The notes beneath the pieces were generated by a model. That model was not told the origin of the DNA. It did no database searches and saw only the letters and a list, made by a program, of their open reading frames with translations. Positions 52,704-60,874 of a stretch of DNA of 64,000 nucleotides are shown piece after piece. The DNA is from Halarchaeum grantii. GTDB taxonomy: Archaea > Halobacteriota > Halobacteria > Halobacteriales > Halobacteriaceae. The stretch covers positions 310,001-374,000 of the forward strand of contig NZ_BMPF01000003.1 in NCBI RefSeq assembly GCF_014647455.2. The letters are read 5' to 3'. Each line of letters starts with the position of its first letter. Position 1 is the first letter of the stretch. The position numbers and the translations under genes were made by a program.

Positions 52704-54500
52704 CTAGTTCGTCGGGGTGACGTAGCCGAAGCGCGGCCAGTAGTAGTTACACCAGTTGACGAACTTCTTGTCCGTGTCCGCCGGCGGGATGTCCCACTCG
52801 CGGGTGTCCCAGAAGCTCGGGCGGACCTTCTCGATGAGCGGGAGCATCGGGAGGTTCTGGTTGACGACCCACGCGAGTTCGCGCGTCAGGTCGGTGACCT
52901 CCTGCTGGTCGCCGGTGGTGGCGAGCGTGCTGAGCTTCTGCTGGATGTCGACGGGCGACGCCTCGCCGTCCGGGGAGCCGAACGCGGGCGCCTCGGGCTT
53001 CTCGGGGTAGTTGAGCGTGGACGTCACGGTCCCGCTCGTGAGGATCCACGAGAGCGTGAAGAACGGCTTCGTCTTCCCGGAGTTGTTCCAGAACCACGGT
53101 GCGACCTTGAAGTTGGAGGGGCCCCAGTACTGCCCGAAGAACGTCGTGTTCTCGACGCCGCGCTTCGTCGTATCGATGCCGAAGTCGCTGAGCATCTGCG
53201 CGACGGTCGTGGTGAAGCTCGCGATGTCGCTCCAGCCGGAGGGCGTGGGAATCTCCATCGTGAACTGCTCGCCGTTGGGCTTGTACCACTGCCCGCCCTG
53301 CTTCGTGTACCCCTCTGCCTTCAGGAGTGCCTCGGCTTTCGCCGTGTCGTTGTAGGGCTCGTAGGCCTCGACGTCGCCGCCGAGGTTCTCCTTCCACGTG
53401 CCGGTGACGAAGCTCCCGACGCCGGCGGGCACGGAGACCGCGTGCTTGACCGGGTCGGCGAGGTCCGCCATCTTCTGCTGGTCGATGGCGTGCGCGACGG
53501 CGCGCCGGACGTTGCGGTTCCCGAAGTCCTCGTCGTCGTGGTTGAACGCGAGGCCGAACCCGTTGTAGCGCGGGACCTCGTACTGGCGGACGTAATCGGG
53601 GAACGACTTGACGATGCGCTGGGGCGTGAACCCGTTCATGACGTCGAGGCTCGTGCCGTTCTTCATGTCCGCCCACTTCTGCTGCGAGGACGCGAAGTAG
53701 TTCACCTCGTACGTCGGGAACGCCACGTTGTCGGCGTCCGGGTGGTCCTCGTACTTCGTGAGCGTGAGCGTCTGCTGGTTCGCGGACTCGTGCTCGAAGG
53801 GGCCACAGCCGAGGGGTTCGCTCGGCTGGTAGTTCTGGACGTCGCCCTGGACGGTCTCGCGTTCCTCCTCCGTGGAGGCGTTCCGGAACGCCTCGGCGAA
53901 CTCGCCGTACTTCCGGTGCGTCGGCGTGTCCATCCACGTTCCGTTGAAGACGGTCATGATGGTCTTCTCGCGGTACTCCTCGTGGAGGGCGTACTCGAGG
54001 GTCGTCTCGTCGACGGCGGTCGCCTCCTCGACGTAGTTCGAGATCTCGTAGCCGAAGCCCTGGTCGATGGTGAACTTCGTGACGAAGTCCTCCGCAGTGA
54101 CGGGTTCGCCGTCGTGCCACGTCTCCCCCTCGCGGAGGGACACCGTCAGCGTCGCCCCGTCGAACTCCCAATCCTGGAAGAGGTAGGGGATGATTTCGTC
54201 CGTCTTCTGGTTGTAGAAGATGAACGGGTCGAACACCACGCGGCCGCCCACCGTCGCGTAGTGGCTGGGCGCGTAGGAGTTCCACTGCATGTTCGTCGGG
54301 ATGTAGCGACCCTGAATGGTGAGCGAGTCGTCGCCCGAGCCGCCCCCACTGCTCCCGTCAGTCGTGGACGTGCCGCCGTCGCCACCCTCGCTCGGCGTCT
54401 CCGAGGAACAGCCAGCGAGCGCTGCCGCGCCCGCCACGCCGCCCATCTTGAGGAACTGCCGACGCGCGGACCGCCAATCGTGACTACTACCGTCTGGCAT
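52704..54500 (-). CDS. Family 5 solute-binding protein, Tat lipoprotein (system 2, third of three)
   Basis: A 598-aa binding protein with RRQFLK (19-24), lipobox LAGC and a Ser/Gly/Thr tether (GGDGGTSTTDGSSGGG). SBP_bac_5 landmarks are REGETWHDGEPVTAEDFVTKF, FNHDDEDFGNRNVRRAVAHAI and FFGQYWGPSNFKV. It is the nearest of three tandem homologues to the permease genes. ATG 54500 follows ATAAATATT (54523-54531) by about 23 nt. The likely ligand is an oligosaccharide. Confidence 0.9.
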   Translation of the reverse strand: MPDGSSHDWRSARRQFLKMGGVAGAAALAGCSSETPSEGGDGGTSTTDGSSGGGSGDDSLTIQGRYIPTNMQWNSYAPSHYATVGGRVVFDPFIFYNQKTDEIIPYLFQDWEFDGATLTVSLREGETWHDGEPVTAEDFVTKFTIDQGFGYEISNYVEEATAVDETTLEYALHEEYREKTIMTVFNGTWMDTPTHRKYGEFAEAFRNASTEEERETVQGDVQNYQPSEPLGCGPFEHESANQQTLTLTKYEDHPDADNVAFPTYEVNYFASSQQKWADMKNGTSLDVMNGFTPQRIVKSFPDYVRQYEVPRYNGFGLAFNHDDEDFGNRNVRRAVAHAIDQQKMADLADPVKHAVSVPAGVGSFVTGTWKENLGGDVEAYEPYNDTAKAEALLKAEGYTKQGGQWYKPNGEQFTMEIPTPSGWSDIASFTTTVAQMLSDFGIDTTKRGVENTTFFGQYWGPSNFKVAPWFWNNSGKTKPFFTLSWILTSGTVTSTLNYPEKPEAPAFGSPDGEASPVDIQQKLSTLATTGDQQEVTDLTRELAWVVNQNLPMLPLIEKVRPSFWDTREWDIPPADTDKKFVNWCNYYWPRFGYVTPTN

Positions 54501-54523
54501 ACACACCCGAGTATCCCACACGA

Positions 54524-54531
54524 ATATTTAT
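54524..54531 (-). promoter_or_regulatory. TATA element of the third system 2 binding protein
   Basis: ATAAATAT toward the gene, 24 nt before ATG 54500. The same AATAAATATT string occurs at the first binding protein (58381-58389). Confidence 0.6.
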
Positions 54532-54615
54532 TCCTTTGCATCGGCAGAATAGTAACGAAAGAAGGTTAGAGACCGGCGTCGCGAGCGGCCCCGTCGCGGG
54601 CGGCTCTCTCCGGCG

Positions 54616-56430
54616 TTACTGCTCCTTCGGCGAGACGACACCGATTCGCGGGAACCAGAAGTACTCGTTGTTGACGTACTTGTGGTCGGTGTCCGTCGGC
54701 GGGACGTTCCAGCGCTTCGAGTTCCAGAACGAGGAGCCGCTCACCTCGACGATGGGGAGCATCGGGAGGCTCTGGTTGACGTCCCACGCGAGTTCGCGCG
54801 TGAGCTCCGTCACCCGGTCGTCGTCGCTCACCGTCCCGAGCGACTGGAGCGTCGAGCGGACGTCCGCGGGCGACGTCTCGCCCTCCGGTTCGCCCATCGG
54901 CGGTACCTCGGGCTGCTCCGGGAAGTTGAGGTTGGACATCACGGTCCCGCTCGTGAGGACCCACGAGAGGCTGAAGAACGGCTTCGGGAGCGCCGAGTTG
55001 TTCCAGAACCACGGGACGACCTTGAAGTCCGAGGGCCCCCAGTACTGCCCGAAGAACGTCGTGTTCTCGACGCTCTTGTTCTGCGTCTCGATGCCGAAGT
55101 CGGTGAGCATCTGCGCGACGGCCGTCGTCATCGAGGCGACGTCGCTCCACCCCGACGGCGACGGAATGGTGAGGGTGAAGCGCTCGCCGTTGGGCTTGTG
55201 CCACTGCCCGCCCTGCTTCGTGTACCCCTCCTGTCGGAGGAGTTCCGCGGCCCGCTCGGTGTCGGTGTAGCGCTGGTAGACGTCCGTCTCGCCGCCGAGG
55301 TTGCGCTCCCACGTCCCCGTCCAGAAGCTCCCGATGCCGGCGGGCACCGAGACTGCCTGCTTCGACGACCCGAGGAGGTCGGCGGCCCGCTCCTGGTCGA
55401 CGACGTGCGCGAAGGCGCGCCGGACGTTGCGGTTCCCGAAGTCCTCGTCGTCGTGGTTGAACGCCATCGAGTAGCCGTTGTACGCCGGGACCGTGTACTG
55501 CTCGACGTAGTCCGGGAGGGTCTTGACGATGCGCTGGGGGAAGAACGTCGTCGTCGTCGCGTCGAACGTCCGGCCGTTCTTCACCGCCGCCCACTGCTGT
55601 TGGTTCGAGGAGGAGTAGGTGACTTCGTACGTCGGGAAGGTGATCTGGTCCGCGGTCGGGTGGTCCTCGTACTTCGTGAGCGTGAGCGTCTGCTGGTTCG
55701 CGGACTCGAACTCGAAGGGGCCGGAGCCGAGGGGTTCGCTCGGCTGATAGTTCTGGACGTCGCCCTGAACGTTCTGCCGCTCCTCCTCCGAGGAGGCGTT
55801 CTCGAACGCCTCGGCGAACTCGCCGTACTTCCGGTGCGTCGGCGTGTCCATCCACTCCCCGGAGAGGACGAGCAGGATGGTGTCCGTCCGGTAGGGCTTC
55901 TTCAGGCCGTACTCGACGGTGTGTTCGTCCACCGCCGTCGCGTCGTCGATGTAACTGGCCGCTTCGTAGCCGAAGCCTTGGTCGATGGCGAACTTCGTGA
56001 CGACGTCCTCGGCGGTGACGGGTTCGCCGTCGTGCCAGGTGTCGCCCTCGCGCAGGGAGACGGTGAGCGTCGTCCCGTCCACCTCCCAGTCCTGGAAGAG
56101 GTAGGGGATGAGTTCGTCCGTCTTCTGGTTGTACCGGAGGAACGGGTCGTAGACCATCTTCCCGCCCTGCTGGGCGTAGTGGCTGGGCGCGTAGGAGTTC
56201 CACTGCACGTTCGTCGGCACGTAGCGGCCGGGAACCGTCAGCGCCTGATCGCCCGAGCCGCCGTCGCTCCCGTCGTCGCCGCCCGTCGTCGACGTGGTGT
56301 CTGTTCCCTCGCTCTGACTCGGCGTCTCGGAGGAGCAGCCCGCGAGCGCCGCCACGCCTGCCGCGCCGCCGAGTCGGAGGAATCGTCGTCGCGCGTGTCG
56401 AAGACTGTCGTCGTCGGGGCCGTCTGTCAT
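54616..56430 (-). CDS. Family 5 solute-binding protein, Tat lipoprotein (system 2, second of three)
   Basis: A 604-aa close relative of its neighbours: RRRFLR twin-arginine motif, lipobox LAGC, tether SEGTDTTSTTGGDDGSDGG, then REGDTWHDGEPVTAEDVVTKF, FNHDDEDFGNRNVRRAFAHVV and ENTTFFGQYWGPSDFKV. The ATG 56430 is preceded by an AT-rich promoter (56452-56467). Stretches of DNA are nearly identical with the third copy (for example about 55670-55775 against 53750-53850). Confidence 0.9.
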   Translation of the reverse strand: MTDGPDDDSLRHARRRFLRLGGAAGVAALAGCSSETPSQSEGTDTTSTTGGDDGSDGGSGDQALTVPGRYVPTNVQWNSYAPSHYAQQGGKMVYDPFLRYNQKTDELIPYLFQDWEVDGTTLTVSLREGDTWHDGEPVTAEDVVTKFAIDQGFGYEAASYIDDATAVDEHTVEYGLKKPYRTDTILLVLSGEWMDTPTHRKYGEFAEAFENASSEEERQNVQGDVQNYQPSEPLGSGPFEFESANQQTLTLTKYEDHPTADQITFPTYEVTYSSSNQQQWAAVKNGRTFDATTTTFFPQRIVKTLPDYVEQYTVPAYNGYSMAFNHDDEDFGNRNVRRAFAHVVDQERAADLLGSSKQAVSVPAGIGSFWTGTWERNLGGETDVYQRYTDTERAAELLRQEGYTKQGGQWHKPNGERFTLTIPSPSGWSDVASMTTAVAQMLTDFGIETQNKSVENTTFFGQYWGPSDFKVVPWFWNNSALPKPFFSLSWVLTSGTVMSNLNFPEQPEVPPMGEPEGETSPADVRSTLQSLGTVSDDDRVTELTRELAWDVNQSLPMLPIVEVSGSSFWNSKRWNVPPTDTDHKYVNNEYFWFPRIGVVSPKEQ

Positions 56431-56451
56431 ACGTACCCACCAACAAACATC

Positions 56452-56467
56452 ATTATTATTTATAAAT
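56452..56467 (-). promoter_or_regulatory. AT-rich promoter of the second system 2 binding protein
   Basis: ATTATTATTTATAAAT on the plus strand contains TATA-like boxes from 22 nt upstream of ATG 56430. Confidence 0.55.
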
Positions 56468-56535
56468 TAGGGTTCCGGGGACGGTTCCCTCGACGAGCGC
56501 GGTCGAAGCCGGAAGGAGAAGGGGGTCGAGCGGCG

Positions 56536-58359
56536 TTACTCGGTCTTCGGCGAGATGGCGCCGGTGCGCGGCCAGTAGTAGTACGGGTAGCGGACGTACT
56601 GCTCGTCGGCGCCCTTCTCCGGGACGTTCCACTCGTTCGTGTTCCAGAAGGACTGGGAGACCTTCTCGATGAGCGGGAGTTCGGGGAGGCTCTGGTTGAC
56701 GACCCACGCGAGTTCGCGCGTCAGTTCGGTCGTGCGCGCCTCGTCCGTCGAGGTACCGAGTTCGCGCAGGATCCCGCGAACGTCGGTCGCGGTCGCCTCA
56801 CCGTCGGGCTCGCCCATCGGCGGCACGACCGGTTCCTCCGGGAAGTTGAGGGTGTTGGTGCTGGTGTCGCTCGTCAGCAGCCACCCGAGGCTGAAGAACG
56901 GCTTCGGGCGCACGAAGGAGTTGTTCCAGAACCACGGGATGACCCGGAAGTTCGAGGGGCCCCAGTACTGCCCGAAGAACGTCGTCGTCTCGACGTTCGA
57001 GTTCTGCGTCTCGATGCCGAAGTTCGTCAGCATCTGCGCGGTCGTCTGGACGAACGAGACGATGTCGCTCCAGCCGGCGGGCGCCGGAATCTCGAGCGTG
57101 AGCTGTTCGCCGCTCGGCGTGTACCACTTGCCGCCCTCCTTGGAGAAGCCCTCGCCGCGCAGGAGGGCCTCGGCCTTGCTCGCGGAGTCCGAGCCCATGT
57201 ACGTCTGATAGGCGGAGACGTCGCCACCGAGGCTCCCCTTCCACGTACCGGTGTGGTAGCTCCCGACGCCGGTCGGCGCCGTGACCGCGGTCTTCGTCGG
57301 GTCGGCGAGACTCGCCATCTTCTCCTGATCGAGGATGTACGCGAACGCGCGTCGGACGTTCCGGTTCCCGAATATCTCGTCGTCGTGGTTGAACGCGAGC
57401 GCGAACCCGTTGTACGCCGGCATCTGGTACTGGGTGACGTAGTCCGGGAGGGAGTTGACGATGCGCTCCGGGAAGAACGTCGTCGTCGTCGCGTCGAGCG
57501 TCTGGCCGTTCTTCACCGCCGCCCACTGCTGCTGGTTCGACCCCATGTAGGCGACCTGCGCCTTCGGGACCGGAATCGTGTCGGCCTCGGGGTGGTCCTT
57601 GTACTTCGTGAGGTTGAGGTTCTGCTGGTTCGCGGACTCGAACTGGAACGGCCCACAGCCGAGGGGCTCGCTCGGCTGGTAGTCCTGGATGTCGGAGAGG
57701 ACCGTGTCCGTCTCCTCCTGCGAGGAGGCGTCGCGGAGGCGTTGGGCGAACTCGCCGTACTTCTGGTGCGTCGGCGTGTTCATCCACGACCCGGAGAAGG
57801 TGAGGACGAGGAGGTCAGTCCGGTAGGAGTTGGCGAGCGAGTACTCGACGGTCGTCTCGTCGACCGCCGTCGCGTCCGTGATGTAGTTCGCGATCGTGTA
57901 CTGGAAGCCCTCGTCGATGGTGTACTTCGTGACGAAGTCCTCGGCCGTCACGGGTTCGCCGTCGTGCCACGTCACGCCCTCGCGGAGCGTCACCGTGAGG
58001 GTGTCGCCGTCCTTCTCCCAGCTCTGGAAGAGGGTGGGGATGATCGTGTCCGTCTTCTGGTTGTAGAAGATGAACGGGTCGAACACGAACGCGCGCCCGG
58101 GGTTCGAGTAGTGGCTGGGCGCGTAGGAGTTCCACTGCATGTTCGTCGGCACGTACGTCCCGGGGACGGTCAGCGACTGGTCGCCCGAGCCACCACTGTC
58201 GCCGCCGTCGCCGGTGGTCGACGTGGTCGTCGTGCCGTCCCCCTCGCTCGGCGTGTCCGAAGAACACCCGGCGAGCGCCGCCGCGCCCGCGACGCCGCTC
58301 AGTTTCAGGAACGTACGTCGCGGAGACTTCCCGTCGCTGTGGTTGTTATCGTCCACCAT
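56536..58359 (-). CDS. Family 5 solute-binding protein, Tat lipoprotein (system 2, first of three)
   Basis: A 607-aa homologue: PRRTFLK twin-arginine motif, lipobox LAGC, tether GDGTTTTSTTGDGGDSGG, then REGVTWHDGEPVTAEDFVTKY, FNHDDEIFGNRNVRRAFAYIL and ETTTFFGQYWGPSNFRV. It begins the seven-gene minus-strand array of three binding proteins and four transporter subunits, and is divergent from the GH67 gene. ATG 58359 follows ATATTTATT (58381-58389) by 22 nt. Confidence 0.9.
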   Translation of the reverse strand: MVDDNNHSDGKSPRRTFLKLSGVAGAAALAGCSSDTPSEGDGTTTTSTTGDGGDSGGSGDQSLTVPGTYVPTNMQWNSYAPSHYSNPGRAFVFDPFIFYNQKTDTIIPTLFQSWEKDGDTLTVTLREGVTWHDGEPVTAEDFVTKYTIDEGFQYTIANYITDATAVDETTVEYSLANSYRTDLLVLTFSGSWMNTPTHQKYGEFAQRLRDASSQEETDTVLSDIQDYQPSEPLGCGPFQFESANQQNLNLTKYKDHPEADTIPVPKAQVAYMGSNQQQWAAVKNGQTLDATTTTFFPERIVNSLPDYVTQYQMPAYNGFALAFNHDDEIFGNRNVRRAFAYILDQEKMASLADPTKTAVTAPTGVGSYHTGTWKGSLGGDVSAYQTYMGSDSASKAEALLRGEGFSKEGGKWYTPSGEQLTLEIPAPAGWSDIVSFVQTTAQMLTNFGIETQNSNVETTTFFGQYWGPSNFRVIPWFWNNSFVRPKPFFSLGWLLTSDTSTNTLNFPEEPVVPPMGEPDGEATATDVRGILRELGTSTDEARTTELTRELAWVVNQSLPELPLIEKVSQSFWNTNEWNVPEKGADEQYVRYPYYYWPRTGAISPKTE

Positions 58360-58380
58360 ACCACCCCATATCCTTCATTA

Positions 58381-58389
58381 ATATTTATT
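58381..58389 (-). promoter_or_regulatory. TATA element of the first system 2 binding protein
   Basis: AATAAATAT toward the gene, 22 nt before ATG 58359. Confidence 0.6.
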
Positions 58390-58493
58390 CTTTTCCATAG
58401 TGGCCGGTTCGGTCGGCGCACCCGCGAGTGACGCGGGGCGTCCGCGGCCGCAGACGACGAAGCTTTTAGCCGCGCTGGTGGATACGGTGTCGT

Positions 58494-60575
58494 ATGGTAG
58501 TCACCGACTACGACGACTGCTGGCTTCAGTACGATCGAGTCGACGACCCCGATCGGTTGTCCGCGTACCGCCGGCGCTGTCTGCACGCGTACGTCTCCGA
58601 GGAAGGCCCCGAGCTCCGAGCCGTCCGACAGGAGCTCCGCGTCGGCCTCGACGGGCTACTCGGGCGCGAACCGCACCTCTGGCAGCACCCGCCGCGCTCG
58701 CAGGACGGCTTCCTCGCGGTCGGCCGGCGCGACAACATGGAGGTCGTGCGCCACGCCGTCGACGCCGCGGAGGTCGACGGCCTCGACGAGGAGGGGTACG
58801 TCCTGCGCGCGACCGAGTGGGAGGGCCAGGACTGCGTGGTCGTCACCGCGAACACGGACCGGGGAATGCTCTTCGGGACGTTCCACCTCCTCCGCCTGCT
58901 CTCGCTCGGCGAGCCCATCGCGGACCTCGACGTCGTCGAGGAGCCCCGCGCGAAGGAGCGCGTCATCGACCATTGGGACAACCCGTTCCGGGGCTCCGTC
59001 GAGCGCGGCTACGCCGGTCAGTCCATCTTCGACTGGGAGACGCTCCCGGACCTCCGCGAGCGGTACTGGGACTACGCGCGCCTGCTCGCCTCCACGGGCA
59101 TCAACGGCGTCGTCGTGAACAACGTGAACACGGAGAAGCCCGACCGCGAGGGGGCGAACGACGCCATCGCGGGGATGGAGGGGTGGCAGCTCCTCGAGAG
59201 CGAGAACCTCGAGAAGGTCGCGGCGCTCGCGACGGTGTTCCGACGCTACGGCGTCCGGACGTTCCTCTCCGTGAACTACGCGGCGCCGATGCTCGTCGGC
59301 GACCTCGACACCGCCGACCCGCTCGAGGACGACGTGGAGGCGTGGTGGAAGCGGAAGGCCGACGAGCTCTACGAGCGTATCCCGGACTTCGGGGGCTTCC
59401 TGGTGAAGGCCGATTCCGAGGGCCAGCGCGGCCCCTACGACTACGACCGCGACCACGCGGAGGGCGCGAACGTCCTCGGGCGCGCGCTCGAACCCCACGA
59501 CGGGCGCGTCTTCTGGCGCGCGTTCGTCTACTCCGAGCACGAGGACCGCGCCGTGCAGGCCTACGAGACGTTCGAGCCCCTCGACGGCGAGTTCCACGAC
59601 AACGTCACGCTCCAGATCAAGAACGGCCCCATCGACTTCCAGCCGCGCGAACCCGTCTCGACGCTCTTCGGCGCGATGCCGGAGACGAACGTCGCCTGCG
59701 AGCTCCAGATCACACAGGAGTACACGGGACAGGGCGTCCACGCCTGCTCGCACCTCCCGCAGTGGGAGGAGGTCCTCGAGTTCGACACGCACGGCGACGG
59801 CGAGGGCACCGAGGTTCGCGACCTCCTCGTCGACCGGGCGGGCGAGGGCTTCGCGGGCGTCGCGAACGTCGGTGAGGACCGCAACTGGACGGGCCACGAC
59901 CTCGCGCAGCTGAACCTCTACGGCTTCGGCCGCCTCGCGTGGGACCCGACGCTCGGCTCCGAGGAGGTGACCCGCGAGTGGGCGGCCCAGACGTTCGGGC
60001 GGAACCCGAGCGTCGTCGAGACGGTCACGCGCATCCAGGAAGAGTCGTGGCCGGCGGTCATCGACTACGAGACGGGCGGCATCGGCCTCATGCACATGAT
60101 GTACAACGGCGAGGCCCGCCTCGAGAACCACTACGACCCCGGGCCGGAGGAGTGGCCGGAGTACACCGGTATCGCAGAGGACGGTATCGGCCTCGACCGG
60201 ACGCCGTCGGGGAGCGACTACGCGAGCCAGTATCAGGGCCCGTGGCCGGCGCGCTACGCCGACCCGGAGACGTGCCCGGAGGAGCTCCTGCTCTTCTTCC
60301 ACCACCTGCCGTGGGAGCACGAGCTCGACGACGGCACGACGGTGATCCAGCGCCTCTACGACAACTGCTTCGAGGGCGTCGAGGCGGTGCGTGCCCTCCG
60401 CGAGCGCTGGAGCGCCCTCGCGGGGACGGTGGACGAGCGCCGCCATCGGCGCGTCGCCGAGCGCTTCGACGAGCAGGTCGTACAGGCCGAGCGCTGGCGC
60501 GACAGCCTCGTCTCCTACTTCTACGAGTACGCGGGCGTTCCGGACGAACGCGGGCGCGTGCCGCTCGACGACTGA
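58494..60575 (+). CDS. aguA: GH67 alpha-glucuronidase, cytoplasmic
   Basis: A 693-aa protein with an N-terminal beta-domain (1-150), the GH67 barrel (RVIDHWDN, SVERGYAGQSIFDW, GFLVKADSEGQRGP with the putative acid Glu) and a helical C-terminal dimerisation region (LLFFHHLPWEHELDDGTTVIQRLYD). Each block is diagnostic for GH67. The enzyme removes 4-O-methylglucuronate from the non-reducing end of short xylo-oligosaccharides, which explains its cytoplasmic location. ATG 58494 lies about 23 nt after CTTTTAGC. It is divergent from transporter system 2, and its glucuronate product feeds uxaC/uxuA. Confidence 0.94.
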   Translation: MVVTDYDDCWLQYDRVDDPDRLSAYRRRCLHAYVSEEGPELRAVRQELRVGLDGLLGREPHLWQHPPRSQDGFLAVGRRDNMEVVRHAVDAAEVDGLDEEGYVLRATEWEGQDCVVVTANTDRGMLFGTFHLLRLLSLGEPIADLDVVEEPRAKERVIDHWDNPFRGSVERGYAGQSIFDWETLPDLRERYWDYARLLASTGINGVVVNNVNTEKPDREGANDAIAGMEGWQLLESENLEKVAALATVFRRYGVRTFLSVNYAAPMLVGDLDTADPLEDDVEAWWKRKADELYERIPDFGGFLVKADSEGQRGPYDYDRDHAEGANVLGRALEPHDGRVFWRAFVYSEHEDRAVQAYETFEPLDGEFHDNVTLQIKNGPIDFQPREPVSTLFGAMPETNVACELQITQEYTGQGVHACSHLPQWEEVLEFDTHGDGEGTEVRDLLVDRAGEGFAGVANVGEDRNWTGHDLAQLNLYGFGRLAWDPTLGSEEVTREWAAQTFGRNPSVVETVTRIQEESWPAVIDYETGGIGLMHMMYNGEARLENHYDPGPEEWPEYTGIAEDGIGLDRTPSGSDYASQYQGPWPARYADPETCPEELLLFFHHLPWEHELDDGTTVIQRLYDNCFEGVEAVRALRERWSALAGTVDERRHRRVAERFDEQVVQAERWRDSLVSYFYEYAGVPDERGRVPLDD

Positions 60576-60874
60576 CGCGGCACGACACCAGTGTTCTTCT
60601 TTGCGTAACGCCCGTGATTGATAGGTGCCGGTCTATTACGGCATTACACCGGTCGTGTTAGAAAGGCTGACTGGGCGCTGAGACGGCGTACGATTCGATT
60701 ACGCCAGTATTCGTGTAAAGCGGTTCGTCACGAAAGTACAGTCGGTATCCCCGTCCGGCCGGTCGGCGGGAGGCACGTCGGCGGAAATCGTTCCTCAATG
60801 AAGAACTGTTGTGTCGTGATTCTGCGTTACCGGCGTCCATACGGTTAAGAACGAGGGTGCCAACAGCCAAGACG
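60576..60874. other. 299-nt regulatory region upstream of GH3
   Basis: No gene seen. It holds TTACGGCATTACACCGG and ACCGGTCGTG (about 60644-60653; also at 29480-29489), the shared 18-bp motif (60699-60716), CCCCGTCCGG (also upstream of the xylose dehydrogenase) and a TTAAGAACGA TATA-like element about 25 nt before ATG 60875. Confidence 0.6.
60699..60716. promoter_or_regulatory. Copy 2 of the shared motif (TTACGCCAGTATTCGTGT)
   Basis: Near-identical to copy 1 at 46684-46701 (15 of 18, and the following TAAA is also shared). It is about 127 nt upstream of the GH3 TATA-like element. Confidence 0.5.

Noticed and set aside
52695-54569. A 624-codon plus-strand frame opposite the third binding-protein gene
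   Set aside because: The same mirror effect of GC-rich codon use; no recognisable domain, while the minus strand has a Tat signal, lipobox and SBP_bac_5 motifs.
54682-58431. A 1249-codon open frame on the plus strand, antisense to two of the binding-protein genes
   Set aside because: It is an Arg/Val/Glu/Leu-rich shadow of the real minus-strand genes in high-GC DNA, with no domain pattern; the opposite strand has full SBP signatures.
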